A DNA stretch of 13,854 nucleotides from Rhodospirillales bacterium (GCA_016195145.1 JACQAF010000235.1:1-13854); one strand, 5' to 3'; numbered from the stretch's first letter, positions 1 through 7,758 are shown. A program made the numbers and translations. The notes: generated by a model from the sequence alone, not told the origin.

Positions 1-323
1 TCGCCTCGAATCAGGAGGGGCTTGCATTCCGCGACCGGGCGCGCGAGGACCTTGACCGCGCCATTCTCGACGCCGGCGACGCCGGCGACGACGACAGCTA
101 TGACTCGTTGACCAAGCTGCGAACCGCAACGGTCAACGATATCTCCGTGAGGTCGTCGCGCCTGTCGCCTGTTGTTCCCTACGATACGCCGCGGAGCATG
201 CCGTCGCTGACACTGGCTCACCGGCTTTACGGCGACGCCAATCGTAGCGCCGATCTTGAGCGGCGTAATCGTCCGCCGCATCCGGCATTCATGCCGGCGC
301 GCGGCGAGGCATTGGCGGAGTAG
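1..323 (+). CDS. Mu gpN-like DNA circularization / tail protein, C-terminal part (5' truncated by window)
   Basis: The open frame enters the window in phase from base 3 and stops at 321-323. The visible 106 residues include an Asp-rich stretch (AGDAGDDDSY) and the ending HRLYGDANRSADLERRNR followed by HPAFMPARG. That arrangement of LYGDA..R..DL..RN...HP.F.P.G is the typical C-terminus of Mu gpN-type proteins, which join the tail tube region to the baseplate hub and are annotated as DNA circularization proteins. It lies 7 nt upstream of the gpP-like hub gene, the same order as in phage Mu. The start codon and most of the protein lie outside the window. The family assignment rests on the C-terminal pattern and on gene order. 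Confidence 0.8.
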   Translation, partial: ASNQEGLAFRDRAREDLDRAILDAGDAGDDDSYDSLTKLRTATVNDISVRSSRLSPVVPYDTPRSMPSLTLAHRLYGDANRSADLERRNRPPHPAFMPARGEALAE

Positions 324-330
324 AGAACTG

Positions 331-1425
331 ATGCTGACGCTGATTATCGACGACCGGCGTTATGAAGGCTGGCTTGGAGTGCGCGTGACGCGCGGTATCG
401 AGCGCGCCGCCGGCGACTTCGATTTGGAAGTGACCGAACGCTGGCCGGCGCGCGAGACGCCGTGGCCAATCCTGCCGGGCCTGCGGTGCCAGGTTCTGCT
501 GCATCGCGAGTTGGCGATAACCGGATACGTTGACGCGTTCGAGCCGACCTTCGACGGGACGACACATCGCCTGCGCGTCCGCGGGCGGTCGCGGACCTGC
601 GATCTCGTCGACTGTTCGGTCGCGCTCAGGGGCGGGCAGTTCGCCGGGCAGACGGTGCTGCAAATCGCCGAAACGCTCGCGCGGCCGTTTGGCATCCGGG
701 TCGAAGTCGCCGCGCCGGTCGGCGAGCCGATCCCGGACATCCAGCTGCAGCAGGGCGAGAGCTGTTTCGAGATCATCGAGCGCGTTTGCCGGATGCGCGC
801 CCTGCTGGCGAGCGATACGCCGGCCGGCGCGCTGATTCTCACCCGTGCCGGCCGAAAGCGCGCCTCGGGGGCGCTGCACCAAGGCGTGAATATCGTCGCC
901 GCATCCGGCTCTCTCGATTGGGCGGAACGCTTCTCCCATGTCGTCGTCAAGGGGCAGTCGGCGGGGACAGACGACCTGTTCGGCGAGGACGCGTCGCAGA
1001 TTCAGGCCGAGCGCGCCGATCCCGCCGTGGCGCGTTTCCGCCCGAAGGTCGTCGTCGCCGAAGGTATGGCGGATCTGTCGCGCGCGGAGAAGCGGGCCGA
1101 ATGGGAGGTCCTGCGTCGCGGCGGCAAGGCAACGTCCGCCCGCATTACAGTGCAGGGCTGGAACCAGCCGGACGGGCGGCTCTGGACGCCGAATGAGATC
1201 GTGAGAATCAACGCGCAGTGGCTGCAGATAGATGCGGAGCTTCTGGTTGGCGAAGTGACTTACCGGCTGGACAACAACGGCGCGCGCACGGAACTGTCGG
1301 TCGCTCCGGCTGAGGCTTTTTCCCCGAATCCTGAAGATTTTCGTCGCGCCGACACGATCTGGCGCGATGTTAGGGCGGCGCGGCCTCCGCGTCCGACGGT
1401 CGACGAAGCGGATCTGCATCGATGA
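331..1425 (+). CDS. Mu gpP-like baseplate hub protein
   Basis: A protein of 364 residues that begins MLTLIIDDRRYEGWLGVRV and continues with RGIERAAGDFDLEVTERW. This is the standard opening of Mu gpP-like hub proteins, related to P2 gpD and the T4 gp27 fold, which form the ring joining tail tube and spike. Typical middle segments are VLLHRELAITGYVD, LVDCSV and the hub-like stretch QGESCFEIIERVCR. The C-terminal half carries AEWEVLRRGGKA and ITVQGWNQPDGRLWTPNE, also typical of the family. An upstream in-frame ATG at 256 would overlap the preceding gene by about 70 nt and lacks family homology, so ATG 331 is preferred; a GGAG lies at 317-320. The stop overlaps the next start as ATGA. Length fits the family. 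Confidence 0.88.
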   Translation: MLTLIIDDRRYEGWLGVRVTRGIERAAGDFDLEVTERWPARETPWPILPGLRCQVLLHRELAITGYVDAFEPTFDGTTHRLRVRGRSRTCDLVDCSVALRGGQFAGQTVLQIAETLARPFGIRVEVAAPVGEPIPDIQLQQGESCFEIIERVCRMRALLASDTPAGALILTRAGRKRASGALHQGVNIVAASGSLDWAERFSHVVVKGQSAGTDDLFGEDASQIQAERADPAVARFRPKVVVAEGMADLSRAEKRAEWEVLRRGGKATSARITVQGWNQPDGRLWTPNEIVRINAQWLQIDAELLVGEVTYRLDNNGARTELSVAPAEAFSPNPEDFRRADTIWRDVRAARPPRPTVDEADLHR

Positions 1426-1976
1426 CCGATATCCGCGCGACAGTCCTGGGCCTGACCCGCAGGATCGCCATGATGTTGACGCGCGCGGTCGTTACTGGCG
1501 TCAACGATCAGACCAAGATGCAGGCACTGCAGATCAGCATGCTGGCGGACGAAACCAAGGACAATGTCGAACACCCGCAACCCTACGGCCTGACAAGTCA
1601 CCCGATCCCTGGGGCCGAGGCGTTTGCCGGATGTATCGGCGGCCAGCGGGACCATGCGGTCGTGTTGGTTGTCGACGACCGGCGTTACCGGCCGCGGAAC
1701 CTCAATCCCGGCGAAGTCGCCCTGTATGACCATCTCGGGAAATTCATCCACATGATGGAGGACGGCACTCTACACATCAAGGCGCCGCGTGTCGTGATCG
1801 AGGCGACCGATGAATTGACTCTTTACGCTGGCGTCCGTTACCGCTGGGACGTGCACGGCTATGCGCAGGAGATTCGTCACGAGGCCGGCACGACGTGGCA
1901 GATCGAGACCTGGCAGCAGGGGGCCGTGTTCGCCCCGCCCGTCGTCAACAACGTCTCACCGCCGCGCACGTCATGA
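1422..1976 (+). CDS. Mu gp45-like baseplate spike (puncturing) protein
   Basis: A 184-residue protein whose N-terminal part (RRIAMMLTRAVVTGVNDQ and then MQALQISMLADE) matches the Mu gp45 / P2 gpV-type spike N-domain. The part DHAVVLVVDDRRYRP..LNPGEVALYD is the OB-fold section with its GEVALYDHLG strand. The region DGTLHIKAPRVVIEATDE is the start of the triple beta-helix. The ending ETWQQGAVF...VNNVSPP resembles other gp45 homologues. The protein is expected to form the trimeric needle under the baseplate hub. I see no HxH iron-binding tip motif; only isolated histidines are present (DVHGY, IRHEA). It overlaps the hub gene by 4 nt (ATGA) and the next gene by 4 nt, so it is translated in a coupled operon. 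Confidence 0.85.
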   Translation: MTDIRATVLGLTRRIAMMLTRAVVTGVNDQTKMQALQISMLADETKDNVEHPQPYGLTSHPIPGAEAFAGCIGGQRDHAVVLVVDDRRYRPRNLNPGEVALYDHLGKFIHMMEDGTLHIKAPRVVIEATDELTLYAGVRYRWDVHGYAQEIRHEAGTTWQIETWQQGAVFAPPVVNNVSPPRTS

Positions 1977-2425
1977 GCGGCATCCGTCATATCTGGAATG
2001 CGCGGAGCCTGGCCGGCGATTGGGTCATGTCGTCCGCGGCACTCGACCCGACCGCCGATCTCGAGACAGCGATCATCGTCTCGCTGTTCACCGACCGCTG
2101 GGCGCGCGATGACGATCGGCTGCCGTCGGACGACGGCGACAGGCGCGGCTGGTGGGGCGATTCGGGAACGGAGGCCGGCCAGATAGGGTCTCGGCTTTGG
2201 TTGCTCTCGCGCGAAAAGCAGACGGAAGCGACCCGCCAGCGGGCCGAGGAATACGCCCGCGAAGCGCTCAGCTGGCTGGTCTCCGACAAGGTCGCGCGCC
2301 GGGTCGAGGTTCGGGGCGAGTGGATCGCCGCTGGCGTTCTCGGCCTGACGGTCGTCGTTTACCGCCGCGACGGCGACCGGTACGAGCGGCGCTTCGACGC
2401 CGCGTGGCGTGAGGTTGCCGCCTGA
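1973..2425 (+). CDS. Mu gp46-like baseplate wedge protein (GP46 family)
   Basis: A 150-residue protein starting at ATG 1973, which overlaps the stop of the spike gene as ATGA. An upstream extension of the frame is a shadow of the spike gene. Family hallmarks are LETAIIVSLFTDRWARDDD, GWWGDSG, GSRLWLLSREK near the middle, and the helix EEYAREALSWLVSDKVA followed by the strand pair LGLTVVVYRRDG. Mu gp46-like proteins are the counterpart of T4 gp25 and P2 gpW, sheath-initiating wedge components of the contractile tail baseplate. Position between the spike and the J-like protein is exactly as in Mu. The stop overlaps the next start by 1 nt (TGATG), which couples translation. Confidence 0.87.
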   Translation: MSGIRHIWNARSLAGDWVMSSAALDPTADLETAIIVSLFTDRWARDDDRLPSDDGDRRGWWGDSGTEAGQIGSRLWLLSREKQTEATRQRAEEYAREALSWLVSDKVARRVEVRGEWIAAGVLGLTVVVYRRDGDRYERRFDAAWREVAA

Positions 2426-3510
2426 TGCCGTTCTCTCGGCCGCCATTGAAAGATTTGCGGGAGCGGACGCAGGCCGAGTTCGACGCGCGCCTTCCGGGAG
2501 CGGACGCCCGGCTGCGCGTGAACAATCTGCGCGTTACGGCAGAGGTCCTCGCGGCCTTGTCGCACATGCATCTGAACTATCTCGACTGGATCGCCCGGCA
2601 GGTCATTCCCGACACCGCCGAGGGGGACTATCTCGAACGCTGGGGAAACATATTCGGCGTCCGGCGCAAGCCGGCCTCGCCGGCCACTGGCGTCGCCAGC
2701 TTCACCGGCACGCCGGGGGCGATTATCGGAACGGGGACGGTCGTCCAGTCCGGGGACGGCCAGCAGTACAGAACGACAGAGGGTGGAACTATCGCCGCCG
2801 GCCCGATGGGCCTGCACGTCGAGGCGGCTATTCCGGGGCGTGCCGGGATTCAAGACGGCGGCGTTGCGCTTCGCCTCGTATCGGCTCAGCCCGGGGTTGC
2901 GGGCGTCGCGACCGTGTCCGCGCCGGGGCTGACCGGCGGGGCCGATATCGAGGGGGACGAAGACATGCTCAGCCGTCTTCTCCTGCGCATACAGACGCCG
3001 CCGCATGGCGGCAATCAGACCGATTACGTCGAGTGGGCCCTGCAAGTGCCCGGCGTCACGCGGGCCTGGGCCTATCCCGGCGAGATGGGTCTGGGCACGG
3101 TTACGGTGAGATTCATGATGGACATCGTCAACGCCGCCCAGAACGGTGTCCCGCAGGGGAGCGGCGATCCGGGGTATTCCGGCGACCTGCTTGCGGTGTT
3201 CAACCATCTTTCGGTCCTGCGCCCGGTGACCGCCCGCCTGTTCGTCGCGGCTCCGGTGCCGCGGCCTCTGGCGATCTCGATTGCCGGGCTGACGCCGAAC
3301 ACGCCCGAAGTGCGGGCGCAAGTGGAGGCTGAGTTGCGCGACATGCTGCGACGTGACGCTGCCCCCGGCGATCCGATCTACCGGTCGCGCATCTGGGAGG
3401 CGGTCAGCGTCGCCGCAGGCGAGTCCCATCATGCGATCCAGATTCCCGACACGGATGTTTTTCCCGAAATCGGCGAGATCATAACTCTTGGCTCCGTGAC
3501 CTATCTGTGA
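2425..3510 (+). CDS. Mu gp47-like baseplate J-like protein
   Basis: A 361-residue protein. The N-terminal block PLKDLRERTQAEFDARLPGAD, the segment AALSHMHLNYLDWIARQVIPDTAEGDYLERW (residues about 44-74) and the following FGVRRKPASPATGVASFTG are characteristic of the baseplate J / Mu gp47 family. These proteins form the wedge arms around the hub, equivalent to T4 gp6. The middle carries GDEDMLSRLLLRIQTPPHGGN and YVEWALQVPGVTRAWAYP, another conserved block. The C-terminus has SRIWEAVSVAAGESHHAI. It starts by a TGATG overlap with the gp46-like gene and is followed 7 nt later by the gp48-like gene. Nothing is missing relative to the family. Confidence 0.9.
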   Translation: MPFSRPPLKDLRERTQAEFDARLPGADARLRVNNLRVTAEVLAALSHMHLNYLDWIARQVIPDTAEGDYLERWGNIFGVRRKPASPATGVASFTGTPGAIIGTGTVVQSGDGQQYRTTEGGTIAAGPMGLHVEAAIPGRAGIQDGGVALRLVSAQPGVAGVATVSAPGLTGGADIEGDEDMLSRLLLRIQTPPHGGNQTDYVEWALQVPGVTRAWAYPGEMGLGTVTVRFMMDIVNAAQNGVPQGSGDPGYSGDLLAVFNHLSVLRPVTARLFVAAPVPRPLAISIAGLTPNTPEVRAQVEAELRDMLRRDAAPGDPIYRSRIWEAVSVAAGESHHAIQIPDTDVFPEIGEIITLGSVTYL

Positions 3511-3517
3511 GCTGCCC

Positions 3518-4222
3518 ATGAGTACGCTTAACGCCGCCGGCGACGACTATCTGCGCGTCGCACAAGACCTGCTGCCGCGCGGCTGGGCATGGCCGCGCGA
3601 TCCCGATGCGACCCTGACCGGATTCTGGCGATCCATCGCCGAGGAATTTTCCCGGACGGGCCGTCGAATGGGCGACCTACTCGATATCGAGAGCCATCCG
3701 GGCGCGGCCCTCGAGATGCTGACGGATTGGGAACGCGTCGCCGGGCTGCCCGATCCGTGCGCCGGACAGGCGGCGACGCTCTCCGAACGTCGCAACCGGC
3801 TGATCCAGAAGCTGACCGCCCGCGGCGGGCAGAGCCGTCAGTACTACATCGACGTTGCCGCCGTCCTCGGGTTCGAAATTACGATCACGGAGTTTCGCCC
3901 GTTCACGGCCAACAGCGCCTGCGATCAGCCCTGCCGTCCGGATTACTGGAGATACGGATGGCAGGTCAATGCGCCGGCGGTACGCATCTACCAGATGGAC
4001 TGCAATTCGGCGTGCAACGAGCCCCTGCGGTCATGGGGAAACCAAGCGCTGGAATGCACGATCCGCCGGCTGAAGCCCGCCCATAGCGTGGTGATTTTCG
4101 CTTATGCGCCGACGGCGGACGAAGACTGGGGTCGGTTCGTCGCGGCTGCGGAGTCGACGGACGATTGGGGCCGGTTCTCGGAACCGCCCGACACAATCGA
4201 GGATTGGGGGCGCTTCGCATGA
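3518..4222 (+). CDS. Mu gp48-like tail-end protein (DUF2313/YmfQ family) with C-terminal DWGRF repeats
   Basis: A 234-residue protein. The N-terminal half (LLPRGWAWPRDPDATL, MGDLLDIESHPGAALEMLTDWERVAGLPD) and the block SERRNRLIQKLTARGGQS are typical of the DUF2313 family. These proteins close the baseplate wedge and attach fibers. The central cysteine-rich block SACDQPC...DCNSACNEPLRSWGNQALEC and IRRLKPAHSVVIFAY is also a family feature. The last about 32 residues add three copies of a 13-residue unit centred on DWGRF, which makes the protein longer than its Mu counterpart. The stop overlaps the fiber gene start by 4 nt (ATGA). Inference: the repeats may dock fibers, because the next gene is the fiber. 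Confidence 0.87.
   Translation: MSTLNAAGDDYLRVAQDLLPRGWAWPRDPDATLTGFWRSIAEEFSRTGRRMGDLLDIESHPGAALEMLTDWERVAGLPDPCAGQAATLSERRNRLIQKLTARGGQSRQYYIDVAAVLGFEITITEFRPFTANSACDQPCRPDYWRYGWQVNAPAVRIYQMDCNSACNEPLRSWGNQALECTIRRLKPAHSVVIFAYAPTADEDWGRFVAAAESTDDWGRFSEPPDTIEDWGRFA
4121..4216 (+). repeat. Three 39-nt tandem units encoding 13-residue DWGRF repeats
   Basis: DWGRF is encoded at 4124-4138, 4163-4177 and 4202-4216, giving an exact 39-nt period. The units read EDWGRFVAAAEST, DDWGRFSEPPDTI and EDWGRFA. Codons for G and R differ between copies (GGT CGG, GGC CGG, GGG CGC), so the protein motif is kept while the DNA has drifted. This points to selection on the peptide rather than a fresh duplication. 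Confidence 0.85.
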
Positions 4223-5724
4223 GCAGGGCAGTATCGGTGCGCAAGGGAAACTCGACTGAGCTCGACGCCGCTCTCGGCATTCTCGGCGAGATCGGATACG
4301 ACGAAACCAGCAAGACGCTTCGCGTCTTCGACGGGCAGCGCAGCGGCGGGTACAGGTTGCTGCGCGCGGATAACGATCTCTATCTCGGCCAGGAAGGCAA
4401 CTGGAACGAACCCCGACATATCGTCATCAAGCCGTTCGCCGATCCGAATGTCGGATTCCCGGTGCCGCAACTGCGCGTCGGCACGACCCATCATCCGGGG
4501 GAGTTAGGACCGAGCGGTCTCGTTCAGCCTGACAACGGCATGATCTTTTCGTTCAACCGCCGCTGGGACAATCCGGCCGCGCCGATGTTCTCGTGGGTAT
4601 TTGAATACTTTTTCAAGGACAACTGGGAGGTCAATCTCGATATCGAGGCGCCGGCAGGCATGGTCACGATGCAAAGCCCGTTCACGGCCGGTCGGGTTTT
4701 CGGAATGGACGGATCATATAACGGCCGTAGCGCGACGCTCAGCATATCCGCGCCGGCGACGGCCGGCGGGCGGGTATCCCTGCTGGCGCGGGCGGATGAC
4801 GGCGATCCGAACGCGACCATCGCACAGGGCGTCGAGATCGTACAACGCGCCGGCGCGACCGCGCGCGACCGCGTTCTATCTTTGCACCGCAACGATATGA
4901 CGACGATGCTGGAGATTCGCGGCGGCGTTGCACCGCGCTGGTTCATGAACTTTGCCGGTGATAACGTCGCCGGCACGGGTTTGACGAACGCCGGCATGAT
5001 CAAGCTTGTCGGTCCGGTGCCGGACAGCGAACCGCTCTTCTCGGTCGAGTTCCTCGGCCTCCAGACAAATATCCTGCGGTCGCTATATGCGACCGGGGAC
5101 CAGTTCCCGCGCTTCACGTTGCGCGGCGACGGGTTGATGTCATGGGGGGCGGGCGGCGAGAATGCCGTGAGCGTCATTCTCGGCTTCGATCAGCCCGGCC
5201 GCATCAAGGTCGTCAACGATCTCCTCGCCGCCGGCGCGCTGATCGCCGGCAACGAGGTCAAGGCCGGGGACGGTCTCAATATATGGGCCAAACTGATTCC
5301 GACGAGCGACATCATCATGCACGGCGCGCTCCGGGTATCCAACGAATTCGGCCATGAGTTCGATATCGGCGCGTCGAACGGCGCCAACACCCTCATCTTC
5401 GCGCAGAAGAACGGAGCAAATCGGGTCCGACTCGGTTCGTTCAGCGGCGACAAGTGGGTATTCGGCGGCGCCGAAGGAGAGCACAGCCTGCAGGTCGACC
5501 GCTTCGCCGGAGCCAATCGCTGGATCACGATCCGGGGCGGCAAAAATAACGATCCCGACGCGACGAAGCAGAACGCGGTCATCGAATCCAGTGCGGGGCA
5601 CGTCGTGATCCGGCCGGCCTCAAGCCAGACAATCGTTATCGACGGCCTGGCGACGAGTTCGGCCGGCCTACCGACCAATGGCCTGTATCGAGAAGCCGAC
5701 GGCACGATCAAGGCCGTCCTCTGA
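4219..5724 (+). CDS. Phage tail fiber / spike protein with Mtd-like N-terminal domain
   Basis: A 501-residue protein starting at ATG 4219, overlapping the gp48-like stop as ATGA. The N-terminal segment VRKGNSTELDAALGILGEIGYDE plus LRVFDGQRSGGY has the pattern of major-tropism-determinant / hyaluronate-lyase N-terminal domains of phage fibers: R.G....L.......GEIG.....T..L...DG. The rest is a long run of short beta-strand segments with Gly/Asp turns (for example HSLQVDRFAGANRWITIRGG and HVVIRPASSQTIVIDG), consistent with a trimeric beta-structured shaft. The C-terminal GLPTNGLYREADGTIKAVL is a typical fiber end. It probably contributes to receptor binding. No enzymatic motif is visible and I cannot name the receptor. 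Start choice is set by the ATGA overlap and a G-rich stretch just upstream. Confidence 0.78.
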   Translation: MSRAVSVRKGNSTELDAALGILGEIGYDETSKTLRVFDGQRSGGYRLLRADNDLYLGQEGNWNEPRHIVIKPFADPNVGFPVPQLRVGTTHHPGELGPSGLVQPDNGMIFSFNRRWDNPAAPMFSWVFEYFFKDNWEVNLDIEAPAGMVTMQSPFTAGRVFGMDGSYNGRSATLSISAPATAGGRVSLLARADDGDPNATIAQGVEIVQRAGATARDRVLSLHRNDMTTMLEIRGGVAPRWFMNFAGDNVAGTGLTNAGMIKLVGPVPDSEPLFSVEFLGLQTNILRSLYATGDQFPRFTLRGDGLMSWGAGGENAVSVILGFDQPGRIKVVNDLLAAGALIAGNEVKAGDGLNIWAKLIPTSDIIMHGALRVSNEFGHEFDIGASNGANTLIFAQKNGANRVRLGSFSGDKWVFGGAEGEHSLQVDRFAGANRWITIRGGKNNDPDATKQNAVIESSAGHVVIRPASSQTIVIDGLATSSAGLPTNGLYREADGTIKAVL

Positions 5725-5745
5725 AAAAAAAACGGAGCTACATCC

Positions 5746-6099
5746 ATGGCGCGCAAGATTCCGCTCAAGAAGCGAACCATCCTCGTTGGCGAAAAGGAAC
5801 TGACCATCGAGTGGTCGGACATCGTCAAGGCGATCTCCCAGACGCCACCGGGCGGGCAGGGGCTGACCGTCGATCCGCTGCGCAAGGCGGTCCGCATCAT
5901 CGAGGCGGTCGATGCCGCGGTCGCCGCCGGCGCGGACCACATTCTCCTCGAGGAGGAAATGTGGACGCAGCTCAACGCCTATGCGCGGACCTTTTCATTC
6001 CGCTTCGCCGATGCGGCCTTCCTTGAGATCGTCGACGACATCGCGGCCGCGCCGTCGGTAAAGATCATCGAAGCGCCCGCCGCGCCGGCACAGACCTGA
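5746..6099 (+). CDS. Small phage protein between fiber genes, function unknown
   Basis: A 117-residue protein with a good ribosome binding site (GGAG at 5734-5737, 8-nt spacer) preceded by a run of nine A residues just after the fiber stop. It has a basic N-terminus (MARKIPLKKRTILVG), a helical middle (LRKAVRIIEAVDAAVAAGADHILLEEEMW) and an acidic helical part (FADAAFLEIVDDI) before a Pro/Ala tail. There is no signal peptide or membrane segment. Its location between two fiber genes would suit a fiber assembly chaperone or small structural factor. That is inference from context only; I do not recognise a named family. Confidence 0.7.
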   Translation: MARKIPLKKRTILVGEKELTIEWSDIVKAISQTPPGGQGLTVDPLRKAVRIIEAVDAAVAAGADHILLEEEMWTQLNAYARTFSFRFADAAFLEIVDDIAAAPSVKIIEAPAAPAQT

Positions 6100-6124
6100 T
6101 CGCTTCTGCTGGGGAGAAACCGGG

Positions 6125-6709
6125 ATGCACCGGATCGATACGACGACCAAAGCGCCGGACCTGTTCGGCTCTGGCAAGCACGGCTTCCGCGACGGCAATC
6201 CGTCGAGCGGCACGCCGGCGACGGGGCTCGATGCGAATTTTTTCAACGCAATACAGGAGGAACTAGCGCGCGCCGTTGAGGCATCGGGCGTCCCCCTTGA
6301 CGTTAACAACCACGGCCAGGTGCTGCAGGCGCTGCGGCTGCTGATCGGAACCTACGACATTCCGTTTATCGCCGGATTCGGTGCGGACGGGGCGGGGGAA
6401 GATATCCAGAATCGTCTCTGGGGCTCGGTGGTCCTCGCCCGCAATATCACGCTTGAGGGAGAGGCTGGCTATCTTGGCGTTGTGGCAACCGGGCAGCCGC
6501 TGATTGTCGACATTCGGAAGAACGGAACGACCGTCTACTCGGCCCTGCCGCAGTTCGCCGCCGGCGCGAGCGCGGCGACACCCGGACAGATCAATCCTGC
6601 AGCCGCCGACTGCTCGGCTGGCGACCGGCTGGATTTTCACGTCATGCAGGTCGGCAGCACGGCCGCCGGCCGGCTGTTGCGTTTGACCGCGAAAGCGCGG
6701 CTGCGCTGA
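6125..6709 (+). CDS. Tail fiber / collar-like protein
   Basis: A 194-residue protein with a strong ribosome binding site (GGGGAG about 8 nt upstream of ATG 6125). The opening MHRIDTTTKAPDLFGSGKHG, then GFRDGNPSSGTPATGLDANFFNAIQEELARAVEASG, is the widespread N-terminal module of proteobacterial phage tail fibers (R-D-T..A....LFG.GK.GF.DG.P..G.PAT.L.A..FN..QEE). The C-terminal about 100 residues form a separate beta-rich domain (ITLEGEAGYLGVVATGQPLIVDIRKNGTTV, AGDRLDFHV), resembling small carbohydrate-binding-type sandwiches at fiber tips. The stop overlaps the next start by 1 nt (TGATG). It is likely a short fiber subunit partnering with the glycine-rich protein downstream. Confidence 0.78.
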   Translation: MHRIDTTTKAPDLFGSGKHGFRDGNPSSGTPATGLDANFFNAIQEELARAVEASGVPLDVNNHGQVLQALRLLIGTYDIPFIAGFGADGAGEDIQNRLWGSVVLARNITLEGEAGYLGVVATGQPLIVDIRKNGTTVYSALPQFAAGASAATPGQINPAAADCSAGDRLDFHVMQVGSTAAGRLLRLTAKARLR

Positions 6710-7356
6710 TGCTGTTCGCCGGGGCGCAGCTGACGAGCCTGAACGGCCGCAAGAGATTTGTAATCGTCATTGCCGTTGACATGAACAACTACAATCTACG
6801 CAGCGCCGTAAACGCTCTTGGTTACGTCGACACTTCACCGTGCGATGTCGACTGCCAAATCAATTCCGGAATAGTGATCGGATCGACATCGACATCGACA
6901 ACGGCATTCGACACGGGAATCTTTCCGGCCGGTTCCAATCTCAAGCTGACGATTCTGCCAGGTGTCTATGTCGTCGGCCGCGGCGGCGGCGGCGGAGCCG
7001 CGCCCGGCGGCGGCGGCGGCGGTTCCGGAGGGCCGGCTCTTAAGGCACAGGCCGCGCTTGTTATTGATAACCAAGGAACGGTCGGCGGCGGCGGCGGCGG
7101 CGGCGGCGGGGCGGTCAGCGTGGGCGGCGGCGGCGGCGGCGGGGCAGGGCGGATCGCCGGCGGGAACGGCGCGACGCTAACTGTCGGCGGTTCCGCATCG
7201 GGGCCGAGCGGGAATGGCGGCGATCTCGGACAGCCCGGTCAGGCGTCACAGGACGGCAATAATATATCGGGAGGAAATGCCGGGGCCGCGGTCGTCGGCA
7301 ACGCGAACGTGACCTGGCTGGCGACCGGCACGCGCCTAGGCCCGATCCAGCCTTGA
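6709..7356 (+). CDS. Glycine-rich tail adhesin-like protein
   Basis: A 215-residue protein coupled to the preceding fiber gene by a TGATG overlap. An internal ATG at 6781 (MNNYNLRSAVNALGY) could be the start of the conserved part, but it lacks a visible ribosome binding site. The N-terminal module (residues about 25-90) has the pattern INSGIVIGSTSTSTTAFDTG and LTILPGVYVVGRGG. It is followed by glycine tracts (up to nine Gly in a row) alternating with short beta segments such as ALVIDNQGTVGG, then VVGNANVTWLATGTRLG. This layout resembles polyglycine-sandwich adhesins at phage fiber tips, in which Gly-helix bundles display variable loops. A receptor-binding role is inferred. The GC-rich repeats make length changes by slippage plausible. 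Confidence 0.72.
   Translation: MLFAGAQLTSLNGRKRFVIVIAVDMNNYNLRSAVNALGYVDTSPCDVDCQINSGIVIGSTSTSTTAFDTGIFPAGSNLKLTILPGVYVVGRGGGGGAAPGGGGGGSGGPALKAQAALVIDNQGTVGGGGGGGGGAVSVGGGGGGGAGRIAGGNGATLTVGGSASGPSGNGGDLGQPGQASQDGNNISGGNAGAAVVGNANVTWLATGTRLGPIQP
6982..7142 (+). repeat. GGC trinucleotide microsatellites inside the glycine-rich adhesin gene
   Basis: Four uninterrupted or near-uninterrupted GGC runs are visible, at about 6982-6995, 7006-7022, 7084-7110 and 7123-7142, each coding for poly-Gly. Changes of whole triplets would keep the frame and alter only the length of glycine tracts. A small (ATCGAC)-type repeat at about 6889-6900 codes for part of the STSTST segment. Confidence 0.8.
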
Positions 7357-7395
7357 GGCCCGCCTTTCGGCTTTCTATTCGCGGGAGCGACATCG

Positions 7396-7758
7396 ATGGA
7401 AGCGACAACGAAGCTGGGGCGCCGAATTTCACTTCAATGCTTGATTCGTCCGATAACGCGAACGGCGTTCGCGGCCGCGATGGTGGCGGCGTGCATCGCG
7501 GCGGCGCGCCCGGCAGTAGCGCAGGTTCCGTGTCTACCGCGCGGCGATCTGATCGCTGCGCTCGCGGTTCAGTACGGTGAGAGGCTGCGCGCGCAAGGGG
7601 TTTCGGGCGGCGGCGGCCTGCTCGAGTTTTTCGCCAACGGCGACGGGTCCAGCTGGACCGTGGCGATGACGTTGCCGAATGGAATGTCCTGTCTGGTGGC
7701 GACCGGCACCGACTGGGTGCCGGTTGACGCCGCTCCCGTACTGGAGAAAAAGGCATGA
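7396..7758 (+). CDS. Small secreted protein at start of lysis region, function unknown
   Basis: A 120-residue protein with a ribosome binding site (GGGAG at 7383-7387, 8-nt spacer). The N-terminus has a basic stretch then a hydrophobic core (TAFAAAMVAACIAAA) ending in PAVA-QV, a good signal peptidase I site after residue 42. The mature part of about 78 residues has two cysteines (C46, C99) that could form a disulfide, and the conserved-looking blocks LPRGDLIAALAVQYGE, LLEFFANGDGSSWTVAMTLPNG and SCLVATGTDWV. Similar small exported proteins are common in alphaproteobacterial genomes and phages, but no function is known to me. The location before membrane and holin genes would fit an envelope-acting accessory factor. 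There is no lipobox, so it is not an obvious o-spanin. Confidence 0.7.
   Translation: MEATTKLGRRISLQCLIRPITRTAFAAAMVAACIAAARPAVAQVPCLPRGDLIAALAVQYGERLRAQGVSGGGGLLEFFANGDGSSWTVAMTLPNGMSCLVATGTDWVPVDAAPVLEKKA

Noticed and set aside
289..1419. Minus-strand open frame of 376 codons opposite the gpP-like gene
   Set aside because: Antisense shadow of the hub gene, with composition typical of a GC-rich shadow frame.
2359..3519. Long minus-strand open frame of 386 codons opposite the baseplate J-like gene
   Set aside because: It is the antisense shadow of a well-supported gp47-like gene in high-GC DNA. Its translation is Arg/Gly/Pro-rich with no motifs.
4219..7356. Mu-style invertible G segment for tail fiber switching
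   Set aside because: All fiber genes are on the plus strand. I saw no inverted recombination sites flanking them, no oppositely oriented fiber 3' ends and no Gin-like invertase gene.
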